Shown: positions 1 through 8,467 of the stretch, piece after piece
How the letters are laid out: each line of letters opens with the position of its first letter
Position numbering within the stretch: the first letter of the stretch is position 1
NCBI GenBank assembly: GCA_000508965.1
Contig: BAHV02000018.1
Location: 62,001-126,000, forward strand
Reading direction: 5' to 3'
DNA from: Dielma sp000508965
GTDB lineage: Bacteria; Bacillota_I; Bacilli_A; Erysipelotrichales; Erysipelotrichaceae
Length of the DNA: 64,000 nucleotides
Translations under genes and position numbers: made by a program
Notes under the pieces: model-generated
Told to the model about the DNA's origin: nothing
Database searches by the model: none
Seen by the model: the letters and a program-made list of their open reading frames with translations, nothing else

Positions 1-7
1 AATTAAA

Positions 8-38
8 AATAAAAATCTCAGCAATGCCGAGATTTTTT
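8..38 (-). terminator. Intrinsic terminator after dnaJ
   Basis: On the minus strand an 11-12 bp stem (arms 11-22 and 26-37, three-base loop, one G-U pair) is followed by a U-rich run. It sits directly after the dnaJ stop and should end the heat-shock operon. Confidence 0.85.
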
Positions 39-39
39 A

Positions 40-1146
40 CTATTTCTTAAATGCTTTTTTAAACTTATCAAATGGTGATTCACTTGTCTTGCTGTTCTTT
101 AATTTTTCATAGTATTCTTTTTCTTCACGAGACAGCTTAGTCGGAATCTCCACTTTTACTTCTACATACTGATCCCCTTGACCGCCGCGAGGGGCTTTAA
201 CACCCTTACCGCGCAGCCGGAATTGAGTACCATGCTGAGTACCGGCCGGAATCGTCAATTCAACATCACCGTAAACGGTCGGCACATCAACACTGCAGCC
301 TAATGTCGCATCAACAGCGCTGATTGGCACTGAGATACGAATATCATTGCCGTCACGGACAAAATTAGGATGACGGTTTACATTAATTTCAATGTATAAA
401 TCACCGTTCGGCCCTCCGTTAGTACCCCGCTCGCCTTTATTGGCTACACGGATCTGCTGACCGGACTGAATCCCTGCCGGAATCTTAATTTCCAGCTTAA
501 CACGCTTATGCTCATAGCCGCGGCCATGGCATTTCGGACATTTATTTTTGATTTGCTTACCAGTACCGTTACATTCCGGACAGATGGAGTTGGTCATGAA
601 AACCCCAAATGGAGTTCTTGACTGCTGCTGAATCTGACCGGTGCCGTTACATCTTGAGCATGACTGAATATCATCTTTGCTGCGCGCACCGCTGCCCAAA
701 CACTCACTGCACTGTTCATCCACTTCCAGCGTAATTTCTTCACTCTTGCCAAATACCGCGTCCATGAAATCAATCCGCATCTGCATGAAGCGGTCATTTC
801 CTTTGCGCGGTCCTGTTGACTGACGGCGTGAAGATGTTCCGCCGCCGAAGAAAGACCCAAAAATATCACTGAAATCATCAAAACCAGCGCCTGAGAAGCC
901 GCCGGCACCGCCGCCAAAAGCGCCGTCCATGCCCGCATGACCAAACTGATCATAATTTGCTTTCTTTTGAGGATCGCTTAACACCTCATAGGCTTCATTA
1001 ATTTCCTTAAACTTTTCCTCAGCGCCTGCTTCTTTATTCACATCAGGATGATACTTCTTCGCCAGGGAACGGTATGCTTTTTTTATTTCAGCCTCACTTG
1101 CACCCTTGCTGAGTCCAAGCACCTCATAATAATCTCTTTTTTCCAT
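40..1146 (-). CDS. dnaJ: Chaperone protein DnaJ
   Basis: Hsp40 co-chaperone that delivers unfolded proteins to DnaK and stimulates its ATPase. The 368-residue protein has an N-terminal J domain with the HPD motif at residues 33-35, a Gly/Phe-rich linker, four CxxCxGxG zinc-binding repeats (CSECLGSG, CSRCNGTG, CPECNGTG, CPKCHGRG) and the C-terminal substrate-binding domains, so it is a complete type I DnaJ. The start at 1146 is chosen because MEKRDYYEVLG matches the family N-terminus and an AAGGGTGAT Shine-Dalgarno precedes it; an upstream in-frame start at 1182 would add 12 residues without family support. It is the last gene of the hrcA-grpE-dnaK-dnaJ operon. Confidence 0.97.
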   Translation of the reverse strand: MEKRDYYEVLGLSKGASEAEIKKAYRSLAKKYHPDVNKEAGAEEKFKEINEAYEVLSDPQKKANYDQFGHAGMDGAFGGGAGGFSGAGFDDFSDIFGSFFGGGTSSRRQSTGPRKGNDRFMQMRIDFMDAVFGKSEEITLEVDEQCSECLGSGARSKDDIQSCSRCNGTGQIQQQSRTPFGVFMTNSICPECNGTGKQIKNKCPKCHGRGYEHKRVKLEIKIPAGIQSGQQIRVANKGERGTNGGPNGDLYIEINVNRHPNFVRDGNDIRISVPISAVDATLGCSVDVPTVYGDVELTIPAGTQHGTQFRLRGKGVKAPRGGQGDQYVEVKVEIPTKLSREEKEYYEKLKNSKTSESPFDKFKKAFKK

Positions 1147-1176
1147 AGAATCACCCTTGACCTTTATTCTCTTGTT

Positions 1177-1213
1177 AAACACGAAATTCTAGCGATGGCT
1201 AGAATTCGTGTTT
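1177..1213 (-). other. Hairpin between dnaK and dnaJ
   Basis: A strong inverted repeat (arms 1177-1193 and 1198-1213, one bulged base, four-base loop) lies in the short dnaK-dnaJ spacer. On the minus strand it is followed by AAC rather than a U-run, so it looks more like an mRNA processing or stability element than a full terminator. It could lower dnaJ expression relative to dnaK; that is inference. Confidence 0.6.
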
Positions 1214-1224
1214 CTATAAACTGC

Positions 1225-3033
1225 TTAGTTCTTTTCTTTAAAATCAGCGTCCACAACGTTATCATCGTTGTTATTTGCCGAACCAGCGTCAGCACCCTGC
1301 TGGGCCTGCTGCTGATACATTGCTTCACTGGCAGCCTGTGCAGCTTTTTCAAGTGCATCCAGCTTAGATTTTACAGACTCCATATCGTTTTCGTCAAGAG
1401 CTTTTTGCAGTTCATCACGAAGCTTCATTGTTTCTTCCTTCTGCTTAGCGTCGATCTTATCGCCGGCTTCAGCGATTGAAGTATCAATTTGGTTGATGAA
1501 CGCTTCTGCCTTATTCTTTAATTCAGCATCTTCTTTACGCTTTTCATCTTCAGCCTTATGTTCTTCAGCTTCCTTGACCATACGTTCAATTTCTTCATCG
1601 CTTAAACCTGAAGAATTAGAAATCGTAATAGACTGTTTCTTGTTAGTACCTTTATCCAATGCAGATACGTGTACGATGCCGTTAACGTCAATATCGAAAG
1701 TAACTTCAATCTGAGGAATACCACGGCGTGCCGGTGCGATACCGTCTAACTTAAACATACCTAATGTCTTATTATCGTTAGCCATTGGTCTTTCACCCTG
1801 CAATACATGAATATCTACGGCCGGCTGATTATCAGCAGCTGTTGAGAAGATCTGTGATTTACTTGTAGGAATCGTTGTATTTCTAGGAATCAATACTGTC
1901 ATTACATTACCCATCGTTTCGATACCCAATGACAATGGTGTAACGTCCAGCAATAATACGTCTTTAACATCACCGCTGATGACACCGCCCTGGATAGCGG
2001 CACCCATTGCTACTGCTTCGTCTGGGTTTACTGATTTATTTGGTTCTTTCCCTAATTCATTCTTAACAGCTTCCTGTACAGCCGGTATACGTGTAGAACC
2101 GCCAACTAATAATACCTGATGAATATCATTCTTTGTCAAACCGGCATCTCTTAATGCATTACGTACCGGGATGATTGTACGTTCAACTAACGACTTAGTC
2201 ATTTCATCAAATTTAGCTCTGGTTAATGTTGCTTCAAAGTGCAGCGGACCATTAGCTCCGGCTGAGATAAACGGTAATGAAATCTGCGTTGTTACTGTAC
2301 CGCTTAAATCCTTTTTCGCTTTTTCAGCAGCTTCTTTTAAACGCTGCATAGCCATTTTATCTGAACGCAGATCAATGCCATTTTCTTTCTTGAAAGAATC
2401 TACCATCCAATCAACAACAATGTTATCAAAATCATCGCCGCCCAGATGAGTATCACCTGAAGTTGATAATACTTCAAATGTACCGTCAGCTAATTCAAGG
2501 ATCGATACATCGAATGTACCGCCGCCTAAGTCATAAACCAGAACCTTTTGTTCTTTATCTGTCTTATCGATACCATAAGCTAACGCGGCAGCTGTCGGTT
2601 CATTGATAATACGTTCAACTTCAAGACCGGCAATTTTACCGGCATCTTTAGTTGCCTGACGCTGAGCATCATTGAAATATGCAGGAACAGTAATAACAGC
2701 TTTAGTTACTGTTTCACCAAGATAACCTTCTGCATAAGATTTTAAATATTGAAGAACCATTGCAGAAATTTCCTGAGGAGTATATTCTTTGCCTTCTAAC
2801 GTTACTTTTTCATTCGTACCCATTAAACGCTTAATTGAAGAAACCGTATCCTTATTAGTTACTACCTGACGTTTAGCAGCATCACCAACGATACGCTCAC
2901 CGTTCTTATAAGCAACTACTGACGGAGTTGTTCTGTTTCCTTCCGGGTTTGTGATAACTTTGCAGTCGCCGCCATCCATAACAGCAACGCATGAATTTGT
3001 TGTACCTAAGTCAATACCGATAATTTTACTCAT
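1225..3033 (-). CDS. dnaK: Molecular chaperone DnaK (Hsp70)
   Basis: ATP-driven Hsp70 chaperone of the cytoplasm. The 602-residue protein starts with the ATPase signature IGIDLGTTNSCVAV, contains the second Hsp70 signature (VYDLGGGTFDVSIL) and the third (VLLVGGSTRIPAV), then the beta-sandwich and helical lid domains, and ends in an Asn/Asp-rich tail followed by VVDADFKEKN. The length is normal for a Firmicute DnaK. A GGAGG Shine-Dalgarno precedes the ATG. It lies 14 bp after grpE and is coexpressed with its nucleotide-exchange factor GrpE and co-chaperone DnaJ. Confidence 0.98.
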   Translation of the reverse strand: MSKIIGIDLGTTNSCVAVMDGGDCKVITNPEGNRTTPSVVAYKNGERIVGDAAKRQVVTNKDTVSSIKRLMGTNEKVTLEGKEYTPQEISAMVLQYLKSYAEGYLGETVTKAVITVPAYFNDAQRQATKDAGKIAGLEVERIINEPTAAALAYGIDKTDKEQKVLVYDLGGGTFDVSILELADGTFEVLSTSGDTHLGGDDFDNIVVDWMVDSFKKENGIDLRSDKMAMQRLKEAAEKAKKDLSGTVTTQISLPFISAGANGPLHFEATLTRAKFDEMTKSLVERTIIPVRNALRDAGLTKNDIHQVLLVGGSTRIPAVQEAVKNELGKEPNKSVNPDEAVAMGAAIQGGVISGDVKDVLLLDVTPLSLGIETMGNVMTVLIPRNTTIPTSKSQIFSTAADNQPAVDIHVLQGERPMANDNKTLGMFKLDGIAPARRGIPQIEVTFDIDVNGIVHVSALDKGTNKKQSITISNSSGLSDEEIERMVKEAEEHKAEDEKRKEDAELKNKAEAFINQIDTSIAEAGDKIDAKQKEETMKLRDELQKALDENDMESVKSKLDALEKAAQAASEAMYQQQAQQGADAGSANNNDDNVVDADFKEKN

Positions 3034-3047
3034 AATGTGTGTCCTCC

Positions 3048-3674
3048 TTATTCGCTTACCTTTACAAGCGCTGGTCTTAAAATACGATCTTTAATCATAT
3101 AGCCTTTTTGTAATACTTCCAATACCATACCGCTTTCCACGCCTTCCCGGCTTTCCTGCATCAGTGCCTGATGGAAATTTGGATCAAACGGCTGATCACT
3201 CGCTTCGATTTCAGTGATACCTTCTTTTTTCAGAAGCTCGATCAATTGGTTGTAGATCATTTCAAAACCCTTTACATAAGTCTTGATATCTTCTGAATCA
3301 CTCTTGACGATCAACGCTCGTTCAAGATTGTCAATGACAGGCAGAATCTCTTTACCAAAGCTCTGCATTTTATATTTATTAGCAGTATCAAACTCCTGCT
3401 GAAGCCGGCGCTTCGCATTTTCAGTATCTGCATACGCCTTGTAATAAGCATTCTTGGCTACGTCTAATTCCTTGCGTAAATCTTCATTTTCCGCTTTCAG
3501 CCGTTCAATTTCTTTTTTCTTGCCATGCCCGTGACCCTTGCCTTCATGTTCACATTCACAAGTTTCAGCTTCCTCATGGCATTCACATTCACAGGCTTCG
3601 GCTTCAACGTTTGGCTTAGTTTCCTCAGCCGCCGCTTCGCATGTCTGCTTTTCTTCTGTTTTTTTCTCGTCCAT
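3048..3674 (-). CDS. grpE: Nucleotide exchange factor GrpE with Cys/His-rich N-terminus
   Basis: Releases ADP from DnaK. The 208-residue protein has the usual long N-terminal helix (KKKEIERLKAEN onward), the dimer core and the C-terminal beta domain with the conserved DPNFHQAL and GYMIKDRILRPA segments. The start at 3674 has an AGGAG site overlapping the hrcA stop. Unusually, residues 12-50 hold six cysteines (12, 28, 30, 32, 39, 41) and four histidines (33, 43, 48, 50) in CECECH, CECEHE and GHGHG clusters. GrpE N-termini are normally acidic, disordered and cysteine-free, so this segment looks able to bind metal or sense redox state; that is inference. Confidence 0.95.
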   Translation of the reverse strand: MDEKKTEEKQTCEAAAEETKPNVEAEACECECHEEAETCECEHEGKGHGHGKKKEIERLKAENEDLRKELDVAKNAYYKAYADTENAKRRLQQEFDTANKYKMQSFGKEILPVIDNLERALIVKSDSEDIKTYVKGFEMIYNQLIELLKKEGITEIEASDQPFDPNFHQALMQESREGVESGMVLEVLQKGYMIKDRILRPALVKVSE

Positions 3675-3684
3675 TTTATTCTCC

Positions 3685-4704
3685 TTATTCGTTGTTGAAC
3701 ATCTTTTCAATCTGCTGACTCATATATTCCATTAAAGCCACGACCTGATTATAAGGCATGCGAGTAGGTCCGACAACCATCAGCTGACCTTCCTCATCCT
3801 TATTGATCTTAAACCGGCTTGATATAACGGATACATCATCAATATTCATCAATTCCTTATTATCTGTCCCGATACGGATCGCCGTTTCTTCATTGCTGTA
3901 TCCGATCTGACGCCACAGACTGCTGTTTTCCAGCATGGACATCAGCTGCTTGAGCTTTTCAATATCGGCAAATTCCGGCTGATACAGCATGTTTTTCTGT
4001 CCTGACAGATAAACCTGATCACTGGCAAACCGCACGAAGGCATTGACAAAGGCTTCAAATAATATTTCATGCCGCTTAACCTTGCCTGCCAGCAACGGTT
4101 CAATCTCTTTCATTTTTTCAACAACTTCATTTAATGCAACACCGCATAAATTCTCATTCAATATATTGCAGCATGTGGTAATATCACTCATCGAAATATT
4201 ATCTTCAAATTGGAAGGTTTTATTTTCTGTATGGCCGTGATTGGTAATAAATATCGCCACCGCACTGCGTTCATTGATCGGAATCAGTGAGATATGCTGC
4301 AAGGTCTGATACCTTGATTCAGGTCCCAGAACCACACTTGTCAGATTTGTCATCTGTGAGAGAATATCACAGCTTTGTCTAACTACCTCATCGATGCTCA
4401 TGTTGCGGGCATCAAAGACAGTCTGCAAGGCATTGACAACCTTCTGATCAAGCTGTTTTTCCATCAGATTATCGACATAATAACGATAACCCTTAGAAGA
4501 AGGTATACGTCCGCTTGAGGTATGTGTTTTTTCAAGCAATCCCATTTCTTCAAGTGCTGCCATTTCATTGCGCAGCGTTGCCGACGAACAATTGAAATCA
4601 AGCAGTGTCAGCAATGTTTTACTGCCGACCGGTTCTGCGGTGCGGATAAATTCATCAACGATGGTTTTAAATACATTCGTCTGTCTGAATGTTAGCTGAT
4701 CCAT
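3685..4704 (-). CDS. hrcA: Heat-inducible transcription repressor HrcA
   Basis: Represses class I heat-shock genes by binding CIRCE. The protein has about 339 residues: an N-terminal winged helix (LTFRQTNVFKTIVDEFIRTAEPVGSK is the typical opening, here only partly quoted by region), a GAF-like central domain and a C-terminal dimerisation part (GPTRMPYNQVVALMEYMS). ATG at 4704 is preferred over an in-frame GTG at 4710 because the AAGGAG site is about 8 bases from the ATG but only 2 from the GTG. First gene of the operon; two CIRCE operators lie just upstream, giving autoregulation. Confidence 0.96.
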   Translation of the reverse strand: MDQLTFRQTNVFKTIVDEFIRTAEPVGSKTLLTLLDFNCSSATLRNEMAALEEMGLLEKTHTSSGRIPSSKGYRYYVDNLMEKQLDQKVVNALQTVFDARNMSIDEVVRQSCDILSQMTNLTSVVLGPESRYQTLQHISLIPINERSAVAIFITNHGHTENKTFQFEDNISMSDITTCCNILNENLCGVALNEVVEKMKEIEPLLAGKVKRHEILFEAFVNAFVRFASDQVYLSGQKNMLYQPEFADIEKLKQLMSMLENSSLWRQIGYSNEETAIRIGTDNKELMNIDDVSVISSRFKINKDEEGQLMVVGPTRMPYNQVVALMEYMSQQIEKMFNNE

Positions 4705-4719
4705 ATTCACCGCTCCTTT

Positions 4720-4746
4720 CTAGCACTCAACCCTTCTTACTGCTAA
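4720..4746. promoter_or_regulatory. CIRCE operator 1 (degenerate)
   Basis: CTAGCACTC-N9-TACTGCTAA matches the CIRCE consensus TTAGCACTC-N9-GAGTGCTAA with a few mismatches and exact nine-base spacing. It covers the expected transcription start of hrcA. HrcA is encoded immediately downstream. Confidence 0.8.
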
Positions 4747-4747
4747 C

Positions 4748-4776
4748 AGTATATACCGAATCTTTAGCACTGTCAA
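4748..4776 (-). promoter_or_regulatory. Sigma-A promoter of the hrcA operon
   Basis: On the minus strand TTGACA (4771-4776), a 17-base spacer and TATACT (4748-4753) form a near-consensus promoter. The -35 box lies inside the second CIRCE element and the start region inside the first, so HrcA can block polymerase at both ends. Confidence 0.88.
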
Positions 4777-4790
4777 CTACAAAGTGCTAA
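4764..4790. promoter_or_regulatory. CIRCE operator 2
   Basis: TTAGCACTG-N9-AAGTGCTAA, a good CIRCE element with exact nine-base spacing, overlapping the -35 box of the hrcA promoter. Confidence 0.92.
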
Positions 4791-4830
4791 AATCAAATAA
4801 AAATGAATGTGAAATTATGTGTGTAACATA

Positions 4831-4857
4831 AAAAAGGAACAGACTATGCATCTGTTC
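4831..4857 (-). terminator. Terminator after pseudopilin 1
   Basis: Minus-strand stem GAACAGA/TCTGTTC (arms 4851-4857 and 4837-4843) followed by CTTTTTT. Confidence 0.8.
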
Positions 4858-4858
4858 G

Positions 4859-5677
4859 TTATGGTATGATAATTTCTCCGGAAATCACAGGGTTAGCTTC
4901 CACCCAATGCAGTTTTTCCATTTCTGCTTTAACAGAATCATAGGATTTATTAGCGATTAAAATTGTCTGATTTTTAGTCGGCGGCTGATACCACTTACCG
5001 CTGTCATGATCATAAATCAGTGAAGCAAACCAATTTTCACCCGTCGACGCATAGACATACTTTTGACCGCTTGGTGTTGTTGTCCCTGATTTATATGTAT
5101 CCATATAAGGCTGTACATAATAGGTAGTATCACTGCCGTCAAGGAGGAGTGTCGGCCATTTTCCGCCATTGGCTTTCTTTAAGATAGCCCGTACTTGATC
5201 ATTACTGTTTAACTGCCAATCAGAAATATTCTTGTCACTTCCGTAAGGATTAAATTGTTTGTATTTACTTGGGTTATTTATCAAATCATTCATTTGTTCA
5301 AAAATCTGAACCGGAATGGTCGAAGCAGTTTTAGAATGAATCATGCATTTTGTCCGATAGGCAGTTTTGCCTGAATCAGTTGTGTATGATTCAATTAAGT
5401 AGCTGCCGCCGTCAGGACATTTAGGCACGGCTGAGAAATATTCTTCATTCGTATTATTTAATACCTCATTCAGTAAATCATAATTCTCATCACTGCCAAG
5501 TCTGGTAAGCTTTGCCTGATAAGCACGGTTGATTGAGGTTAGATTACTATCACAAACAGCTTTCTTGGCATCTTGAGCATAACCGATGAAAGACGGCACT
5601 AAAAAAAGTGCCAAAATACCGAGAATGGCAATGACAACGATTAATTCTATTAATGTAAATCCATCTTTCTTACGCAT
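4859..5677 (-). CDS. Type II secretion / type IV pilin-like prepilin (paralogue 1)
   Basis: A 272-residue protein with a textbook class III prepilin leader: a short basic leader ending in Gly6, then F-T-L-I-E with the conserved Glu at mature position 5 and a hydrophobic helix running to about residue 28. A prepilin peptidase would cleave after Gly6. The rest is a soluble domain with no homology I recognise; it ends in ISGEIIIP. No pilus ATPase, platform protein or peptidase is nearby. It is clearly related to the prepilin at 14368-15231 over its whole length. An extended -10 (TGCTATAAT) lies upstream near 5712-5720. Role in adhesion, DNA uptake or secretion cannot be decided here. Confidence 0.85.
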   Translation of the reverse strand: MRKKDGFTLIELIVVIAILGILALFLVPSFIGYAQDAKKAVCDSNLTSINRAYQAKLTRLGSDENYDLLNEVLNNTNEEYFSAVPKCPDGGSYLIESYTTDSGKTAYRTKCMIHSKTASTIPVQIFEQMNDLINNPSKYKQFNPYGSDKNISDWQLNSNDQVRAILKKANGGKWPTLLLDGSDTTYYVQPYMDTYKSGTTTPSGQKYVYASTGENWFASLIYDHDSGKWYQPPTKNQTILIANKSYDSVKAEMEKLHWVEANPVISGEIIIP

Positions 5678-5761
5678 ACCTGTGCTCCATACTGTTTACG
5701 AATAATGTTATTATAGCATAAGCAAAAAAAGAAAAACAGCCGTGAAACTTGTTCTTGGCAA

Positions 5762-5784
5762 AAGAAAACTCCCGGATGGGAGTC
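5762..5784 (-). terminator. Terminator of the GH1-PTS-ceramidase-M24 operon
   Basis: Minus-strand stem ACTCCC/GGGAGT with a four-base loop followed by TTTTCTTTT, immediately after the M24-like gene. Confidence 0.85.
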
Positions 5785-7163
5785 TACTCTTTTACGAATG
5801 CTAGTTTCTTATTCAGCATCAGCGGGCGATAATAAGCAACTGTATCATTCATCGGCAGCACTTCTGGATGCAGATGGATACCCAGCACTTCACTAATATA
5901 TACTCGGCGCTTCATGAATGTTTCATATAGGGCGGGGTATTCTTGTTTTAGCTGTTTACGCAATGCTTCATCCGCTAAAGCAATCCCGCTCTCACAGCTG
6001 GCACCGCCCATTCCCTCAACACTTGGAATGATATCAATCTGAAGCAACATTCCACTTTTTAAAACAGCTGCCGAACCTTCAAAGATGGGTGATGACAACC
6101 ATTCCTCATCCGCGCACAAATGACCAGGATTCAAATGCCAGTGATATTTATCCTTAGGCAATACCTGTTCGATCTTTTGATACAAAGCATCTCCGCTCAT
6201 ACCAAGCCGAATGTTTTCAAGCCAAGCTGCAACCGCATAATAATAAGGCTTTGCAATCCCATCCAAATAGGGAACTGACAATTGTGTTTCATCATACAGC
6301 GCATAACCGCTGCGGCTGCTTAAACCACCCTTATAACCCACAGTCAAAGATATTTTGTCACCTAGTTTAACCTGATTATCAGTGGGATAGAGATTGGCCT
6401 TAACGAAACGTTCTCCGGCGGCAGCGATGGTAACAACACTGTTGCGCTGACCATAACGATTCAGGCATTGACCAAGATCCATTTCTGAAATTCCTACCTC
6501 CAGCATATTCATTGCCGCCAGCATGCCATCGCTCGCTAAAGCAGATCCAAATTCATAATGGGCAAGCTCATTAGCATTATTAATCGTTCGGATTCCTTCT
6601 GCACCGATAAATAAATCACATCGATTCGTTAGATTCTTTCTGCCAACTAAAAATTCAAGTGCCTGTACAATATAATAAGGAAGATCAAAAAGCTGTGTAT
6701 TATCATTAAACTGACTAGTGAACATTTTCCAGCCGACAACGCCGAGCCGCATTCCTTTTTGAATTCCTGCTTCCTTAAAACAGTCAACCAGTGATCGTTC
6801 ACCCCGCATTGGCTGATTAGGCAAAGAAAAGTACGGTACATGAACAGCCTTTGCCTTGATTCGGGAGATACCCGCCTTATTCAAATTTTCATTGCCAAGC
6901 AGTAAATACGCGGTGCCATTTTGATGCACGGCAAGCAGCGCTTCCTCAAACCGAGGAAGAAAACCAGTTAAATATTCAAAATTGGAACCATGTTCAAGAT
7001 CACCATAAATAAGCATCACATCAAGCTTTTCTGATTGCATTTCAGCAAGCAGCTTGGCTTTTCTTTCCTGCATTGTTTCATCACTCAGCATCACTGGTTT
7101 TTCAGCTTTAGATAAAATAGGTTCAGGTATTTCCTTTAGTTTTACTGCATCAAATAGATTCAT
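5784..7163 (-). CDS. M24 (Xaa-Pro aminopeptidase / creatinase)-like protein
   Basis: A 459-residue protein with the two-domain layout of the M24 family: a creatinase-like N-terminal domain (residues about 30-190, with LIYGDLEHGSNFEYLTGF) and a pita-bread C-terminal domain. The usual five metal ligands are Asp, Asp, His, Glu, Glu. His is visible in NPGHLCADEEW and a late Glu in CESGIALAD, but the double-Asp motif is replaced by LTVGYKGGLSSRSGYA and the first Glu appears as Asp in QIDIIPS. It may therefore be a non-canonical or inactive member. It is the last gene of the operon with GH1, PTS and a ceramidase-like protein. Confidence 0.75.
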   Translation of the reverse strand: MNLFDAVKLKEIPEPILSKAEKPVMLSDETMQERKAKLLAEMQSEKLDVMLIYGDLEHGSNFEYLTGFLPRFEEALLAVHQNGTAYLLLGNENLNKAGISRIKAKAVHVPYFSLPNQPMRGERSLVDCFKEAGIQKGMRLGVVGWKMFTSQFNDNTQLFDLPYYIVQALEFLVGRKNLTNRCDLFIGAEGIRTINNANELAHYEFGSALASDGMLAAMNMLEVGISEMDLGQCLNRYGQRNSVVTIAAAGERFVKANLYPTDNQVKLGDKISLTVGYKGGLSSRSGYALYDETQLSVPYLDGIAKPYYYAVAAWLENIRLGMSGDALYQKIEQVLPKDKYHWHLNPGHLCADEEWLSSPIFEGSAAVLKSGMLLQIDIIPSVEGMGGASCESGIALADEALRKQLKQEYPALYETFMKRRVYISEVLGIHLHPEVLPMNDTVAYYRPLMLNKKLAFVKE

Positions 7164-7183
7164 AACCGCACCTCTTTTTCTTT

Positions 7184-8449
7184 TTATTTATATTCATGAA
7201 GAATCGCATCCACCATCTCATCAGCTGCACCATAAGGAAAATAAGTATTATATGATTCAAAAACGATTCCATACTCATCCTTATTAACCGCATAATAGTG
7301 AAAGCCGTTACTATATGCACACAGATAAGTAGGCTTTTCATCCGCATAACGAAGTCTCGCGCCTAATACAGTATCAATTTCACAAGGAACACAGACTATC
7401 CTGAAAGCATTAAAGTCATAGATATAACTCAGCGTCTCATAACGGATATGATCCTTTTTCAGTTTATCTTTAACATCATAAAGATAGCATGTTTCTATTC
7501 GATGGTAACGATCACTATCCGGACTCAGTGTTTTCAATTCAGCTTCCAGTTTCTGCTTTTGATTAAGCAGATATACATTCTTTTGCGGCTCATAATCAAT
7601 AGGATAAACAATTTCTTTCACATCAGCTTCATCTACCTCAACCATTCGCTGAGCACATGGTTTCATCAATTGGGCAGCAATTCCCTCACCATAACGGATA
7701 CACTCCTGCCAGTCCACACCTTTTTTAAGCAAACGCGGTGAACTGTCGCCTGCTTCACCATTCAAAATCATTACCGGATATCCGTCATTTCCTTGTAAAC
7801 ATCTGCGCATAACACCAAAGAAATCTGCACTGATCAGCATATTCTGGGCACCAAGAATCGTAGGATGACAAGCCAAGTTCAGAATTTTAACAATAGGCTT
7901 ATCAGCCGCACTGATTCGGATTTCATCACAATAGTGGTAATACTCTTCATTGGGCCGATTCCGATTATTATAATAACCCGTTACTGTATGCCGGTCCAAG
8001 CTAATGTTCACCTTCTCAAGCTTGCTTATTGCCTGACGCAAAGCCACTGTCATCTTATCTCTGATCAATTCCCAATATTTAAGATCCGGTTTCAAATCAT
8101 AAGCCATACCATGAGAGACAACCGGTGAATTGTGCGTGTGTGAGCATGCAATGGAAATCTGTTCCTTACGCAAATGAAATTCACGCGTCAAAGCCTCACG
8201 GCAGAAGTCAGCAAATTCTCTTTCAACAATGCAAATATCAAGCTGTATAAAAACCAGCATTGTTTTAGCTTCAATACACAGCACATCCATCAACAGATCA
8301 TCACGCTGTCCAAAGGCCGTTCTCAAGCCTTCACCGCTGGCAGCCTTCTGTTCGTCACTTTGATTGAAACAGAATCTAGCTTCATTATATCCTTCCATTT
8401 TACAAGGATAAAACGGATTAATTATTTCTCTTGCGTAACCTGCCCTCAT
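7184..8449 (-). CDS. Neutral/alkaline ceramidase-like hydrolase
   Basis: A 421-residue protein resembling the N-terminal catalytic domain of neutral ceramidases, zinc amidases that cleave N-acyl sphingosine. Visible family motifs are the zinc and active-site segment ACSHTHNSP (residues 101-109), NLACHP (191-196) and NGEAGDSSPR (230-239). There is no signal peptide, so it should be cytoplasmic, unlike secreted ceramidases, and the family C-terminal domain is missing or very divergent. Its position between a beta-glucoside PTS and an M24-like protein suggests it trims an imported glycoconjugate by amide or ester hydrolysis; true ceramidase activity is unproven. CAGGTGACAGG precedes the ATG. Confidence 0.72.
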   Translation of the reverse strand: MRAGYAREIINPFYPCKMEGYNEARFCFNQSDEQKAASGEGLRTAFGQRDDLLMDVLCIEAKTMLVFIQLDICIVEREFADFCREALTREFHLRKEQISIACSHTHNSPVVSHGMAYDLKPDLKYWELIRDKMTVALRQAISKLEKVNISLDRHTVTGYYNNRNRPNEEYYHYCDEIRISAADKPIVKILNLACHPTILGAQNMLISADFFGVMRRCLQGNDGYPVMILNGEAGDSSPRLLKKGVDWQECIRYGEGIAAQLMKPCAQRMVEVDEADVKEIVYPIDYEPQKNVYLLNQKQKLEAELKTLSPDSDRYHRIETCYLYDVKDKLKKDHIRYETLSYIYDFNAFRIVCVPCEIDTVLGARLRYADEKPTYLCAYSNGFHYYAVNKDEYGIVFESYNTYFPYGAADEMVDAILHEYK

Positions 8450-8467
8450 CCTGTCACCTGCTTTCTT

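Noticed and set aside
1048..1479. Plus-strand frame opposite dnaJ-dnaK
   Set aside because: Overlaps two certain genes and the intergenic hairpin on the other strand, with no start signal.
4720..4790. Repeats upstream of hrcA as a CRISPR or mobile element
   Set aside because: They fit CIRCE in sequence and spacing and sit on the promoter.
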